Assembly (NCBI GenBank): GCA_025454835.1
Contig: JALONQ010000001.1
Location: 248,001 to 312,000 of the forward strand
Reading direction: 5' to 3'
Length of the DNA: 64,000 nt
Source: Bacteroidota bacterium
Lineage (GTDB): Bacteria > Bacteroidota > Ignavibacteria > UBA10030
Positions 63,627-64,000 of the stretch are shown here, one piece after another. The notes under the pieces are model-generated. The model had not been told where the DNA came from. It saw only the letters and a program-made list of their open reading frames with translations, and did no database searches. Made by a program: the position numbers and the translations under genes. Position 1 is the stretch's first letter. Each line of letters opens with the position of its first letter.

Positions 63627-64000
63627 CAAAGCTCCCGATAGCCCTCCAACAGAAGGCTTCCATCTTCAAAGACCTTCGTGGTCGCCCGGCTGAGGCGAAG
63701 CGGCTTCCGAAGGTCGAACGGCCTCTTCAATGCAAGCGACGACCGTCCGCCACCGAGCATGATCGGTCCGACGAACGCATGCACTTTGTCGAACGCCCCT
63801 TCCTGCACGAACGCCGCGAGCGTCCCTGGACCTCCTTCGACCATCACCGATGTGAGGCCCTCGCCGTACAACACCGCCAGGAGATGCCCAGGTCGATACG
63901 GTCCTGCGCCCGGCAATCCAGCAACGTCGACCCCGAGAGCGAGAAGACGACGGATGGTCGGTCCCGGACGGACCAGCTTCGCGCGATCGGTGATCAGAAT
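63626..64000 (-). CDS. ribD: RibD reductase domain (C-terminal part)
   Basis: The last ~124 residues of a pyrimidine reductase domain: SVMVEGGPGTLAAFVQEGAF and a following AFVGPIMLGGGRS stretch are typical of RibD. Upstream reading continues in frame to the window edge (ILITDRAKLVRPG), so the deaminase half is outside. It overlaps the start of the beta-lactamase-like gene (TGATG). Confidence 0.92.
   Translation of the reverse strand: MLITDRAKLVRPGPTIRRLLALGVDVAGLPGAGPYRPGHLLAVLYGEGLTSVMVEGGPGTLAAFVQEGAFDKVHAFVGPIMLGGGRSSLALKRPFDLRKPLRLSRATTKVFEDGSLLLEGYREL

Overview
The window looks like a GC-rich bacterial chromosome from the FCB (Bacteroidetes/Chlorobi) side of the tree. Support comes from a bacillithiol-type glycosyltransferase (BshA), an Rrf2-controlled SUF cluster, a sodium-pump decarboxylase module with methylmalonyl-CoA epimerase, large secreted barrel-like proteins and tRNA genes without an encoded CCA. 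A Kapabacteria/Ignavibacteria-like lineage is my best guess, but this is inference. I see no phage, insertion sequence, integrase or CRISPR array.

Layout. 1-3.6 kb: SUF operon on the minus strand (rrf2, a small unknown gene, sufB, sufC, partial sufD) with a palindromic operator beside rrf2. 3.8-8.4 kb: bshA, a small PD-(D/E)XK protein, a PcrA/UvrD helicase and an alkyltransferase. 8.7-12.2 kb: one 1181-residue predicted outer-membrane protein. 12.3-17.1 kb: tRNA-Leu(CAA) and an AttE-AttFG-AttH-like transporter operon. 17.2-23.3 kb: two amino-acid permeases, a secreted protein, citrate synthase and a membrane protein. 23.4-30.3 kb: a minus-strand run from methylmalonyl-CoA epimerase through the carboxyltransferase, OadG, biotin carrier and OadB subunits to glutamate formimidoyltransferase. 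30.5-38.2 kb: a B12-radical SAM gene and a tightly overlapping hypA-B-F-(hypC-like)-C-D-E operon without hydrogenase structural genes. 38.4-46.8 kb: a lipoprotein, an antiporter, an acyl-CoA synthetase, a decayed sensor gene, an esterase and a third permease. 47.1-53.7 kb: an SPFH-domain protein followed by a 1866-residue protein. 54-60.6 kb: a CPBP protease, a PLC/P1-nuclease-like secreted protein, an AI-2E family protein and a coiled-coil/pseudo-receiver protein. 60.6-61.6 kb: a mosaic of hairpins and tRNA fragments around tRNA-Lys(CTT). 61.7-64 kb: secG, ribE, a class A beta-lactamase-like gene and partial ribD.

The standout is the 1866-residue gene at 48.1-53.7 kb. It appears to join a degenerate aminotransferase-like half, an aminotransferase domain with its PLP lysine, and a phosphoenolpyruvate-carboxylase-like domain that keeps the HPT histidine motif but has altered other catalytic loops. 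If active, it would couple oxaloacetate formation to aspartate formation; if not, it is a large repurposed scaffold or sensor. Also notable are a HypC paralogue without its N-terminal cysteine, an OadB with an added secreted N-terminal domain, a beta-lactamase-like gene overlapping ribD, and a repeat family whose units end in a copy of the tRNA-Lys 3' end.
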